A stretch of 6,662 bases of DNA, taken from positions 1 through 6,662 of the forward strand of contig JAIPJV010000118.1 in the NCBI GenBank assembly GCA_021734005.1, given 5' to 3'. The DNA comes from Fidelibacterota bacterium (GTDB taxonomy: Bacteria; Fidelibacterota; UBA2242; JAFGTP01). How positions within the stretch are numbered: the stretch's first letter is position 1; each line of letters opens with the position of its first letter. The notes under the pieces were generated by a model. It made no database searches. It was not told the DNA's origin and saw nothing but the letters and a program-made list of their open reading frames with translations. Of this stretch, positions 6,662 through 6,662 are shown piece after piece. Made by a program: the position numbers and the translations under genes.

Positions 6662-6662
6662 T

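Overview
The window looks like a chromosomal piece of a free-living bacterium with moderate, slightly AT-rich composition. It is devoted almost entirely to DNA repair and damage-tolerance replication. It holds three protein genes and one 348-base intergenic stretch. No gene gives a firm taxonomic call. The style of the intergenic palindromes and the PcrA-type helicase would fit the FCB/Calditrichota/KSB1 neighbourhood, but that is only an impression from memory.

Left part (1-2055, + strand): the 3'-most ~93% of a UvrD/PcrA superfamily 1A helicase gene, open at the left edge. The Walker A segment lies outside the window. Motifs Ia to VI, a Lys/Ser-rich linker and the C-terminal Tudor-like domain are all present.

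Middle (2056-2403): a non-coding spacer between convergent genes. It contains an imperfect hairpin with a 7-bp outer stem, two diverged copies of a GCCC..GGGGC mini-palindrome 51 bases apart, and a perfect 8-bp hairpin just downstream of the minus-strand gene. The last may act as a terminator.

Right part (2404-6661, - strand): a two-gene operon read right to left, a Y-family polymerase homologue (ImuB type) followed after 28 bases by an error-prone DNA polymerase III alpha subunit (DnaE2/ImuC type). The ImuB-like protein has lost all three catalytic carboxylates of Y-family polymerases but carries a good beta-clamp-binding motif (QINLF). The DnaE2-like protein keeps all three catalytic aspartates, has a degenerate PHP domain, and ends right after its OB domain without an obvious clamp motif. 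By analogy with the mycobacterial and Caulobacter mutasome, ImuB would be the clamp-tethered, non-catalytic adaptor and DnaE2 the polymerase that copies past lesions. The usual third partner (ImuA or ImuA') and the operon promoter would lie beyond the right edge. I see no wholly new system. The main points of interest are the clear division of labour in this mutasome, its convergent placement next to a PcrA-like helicase, and the cluster of palindromic repeats between them.
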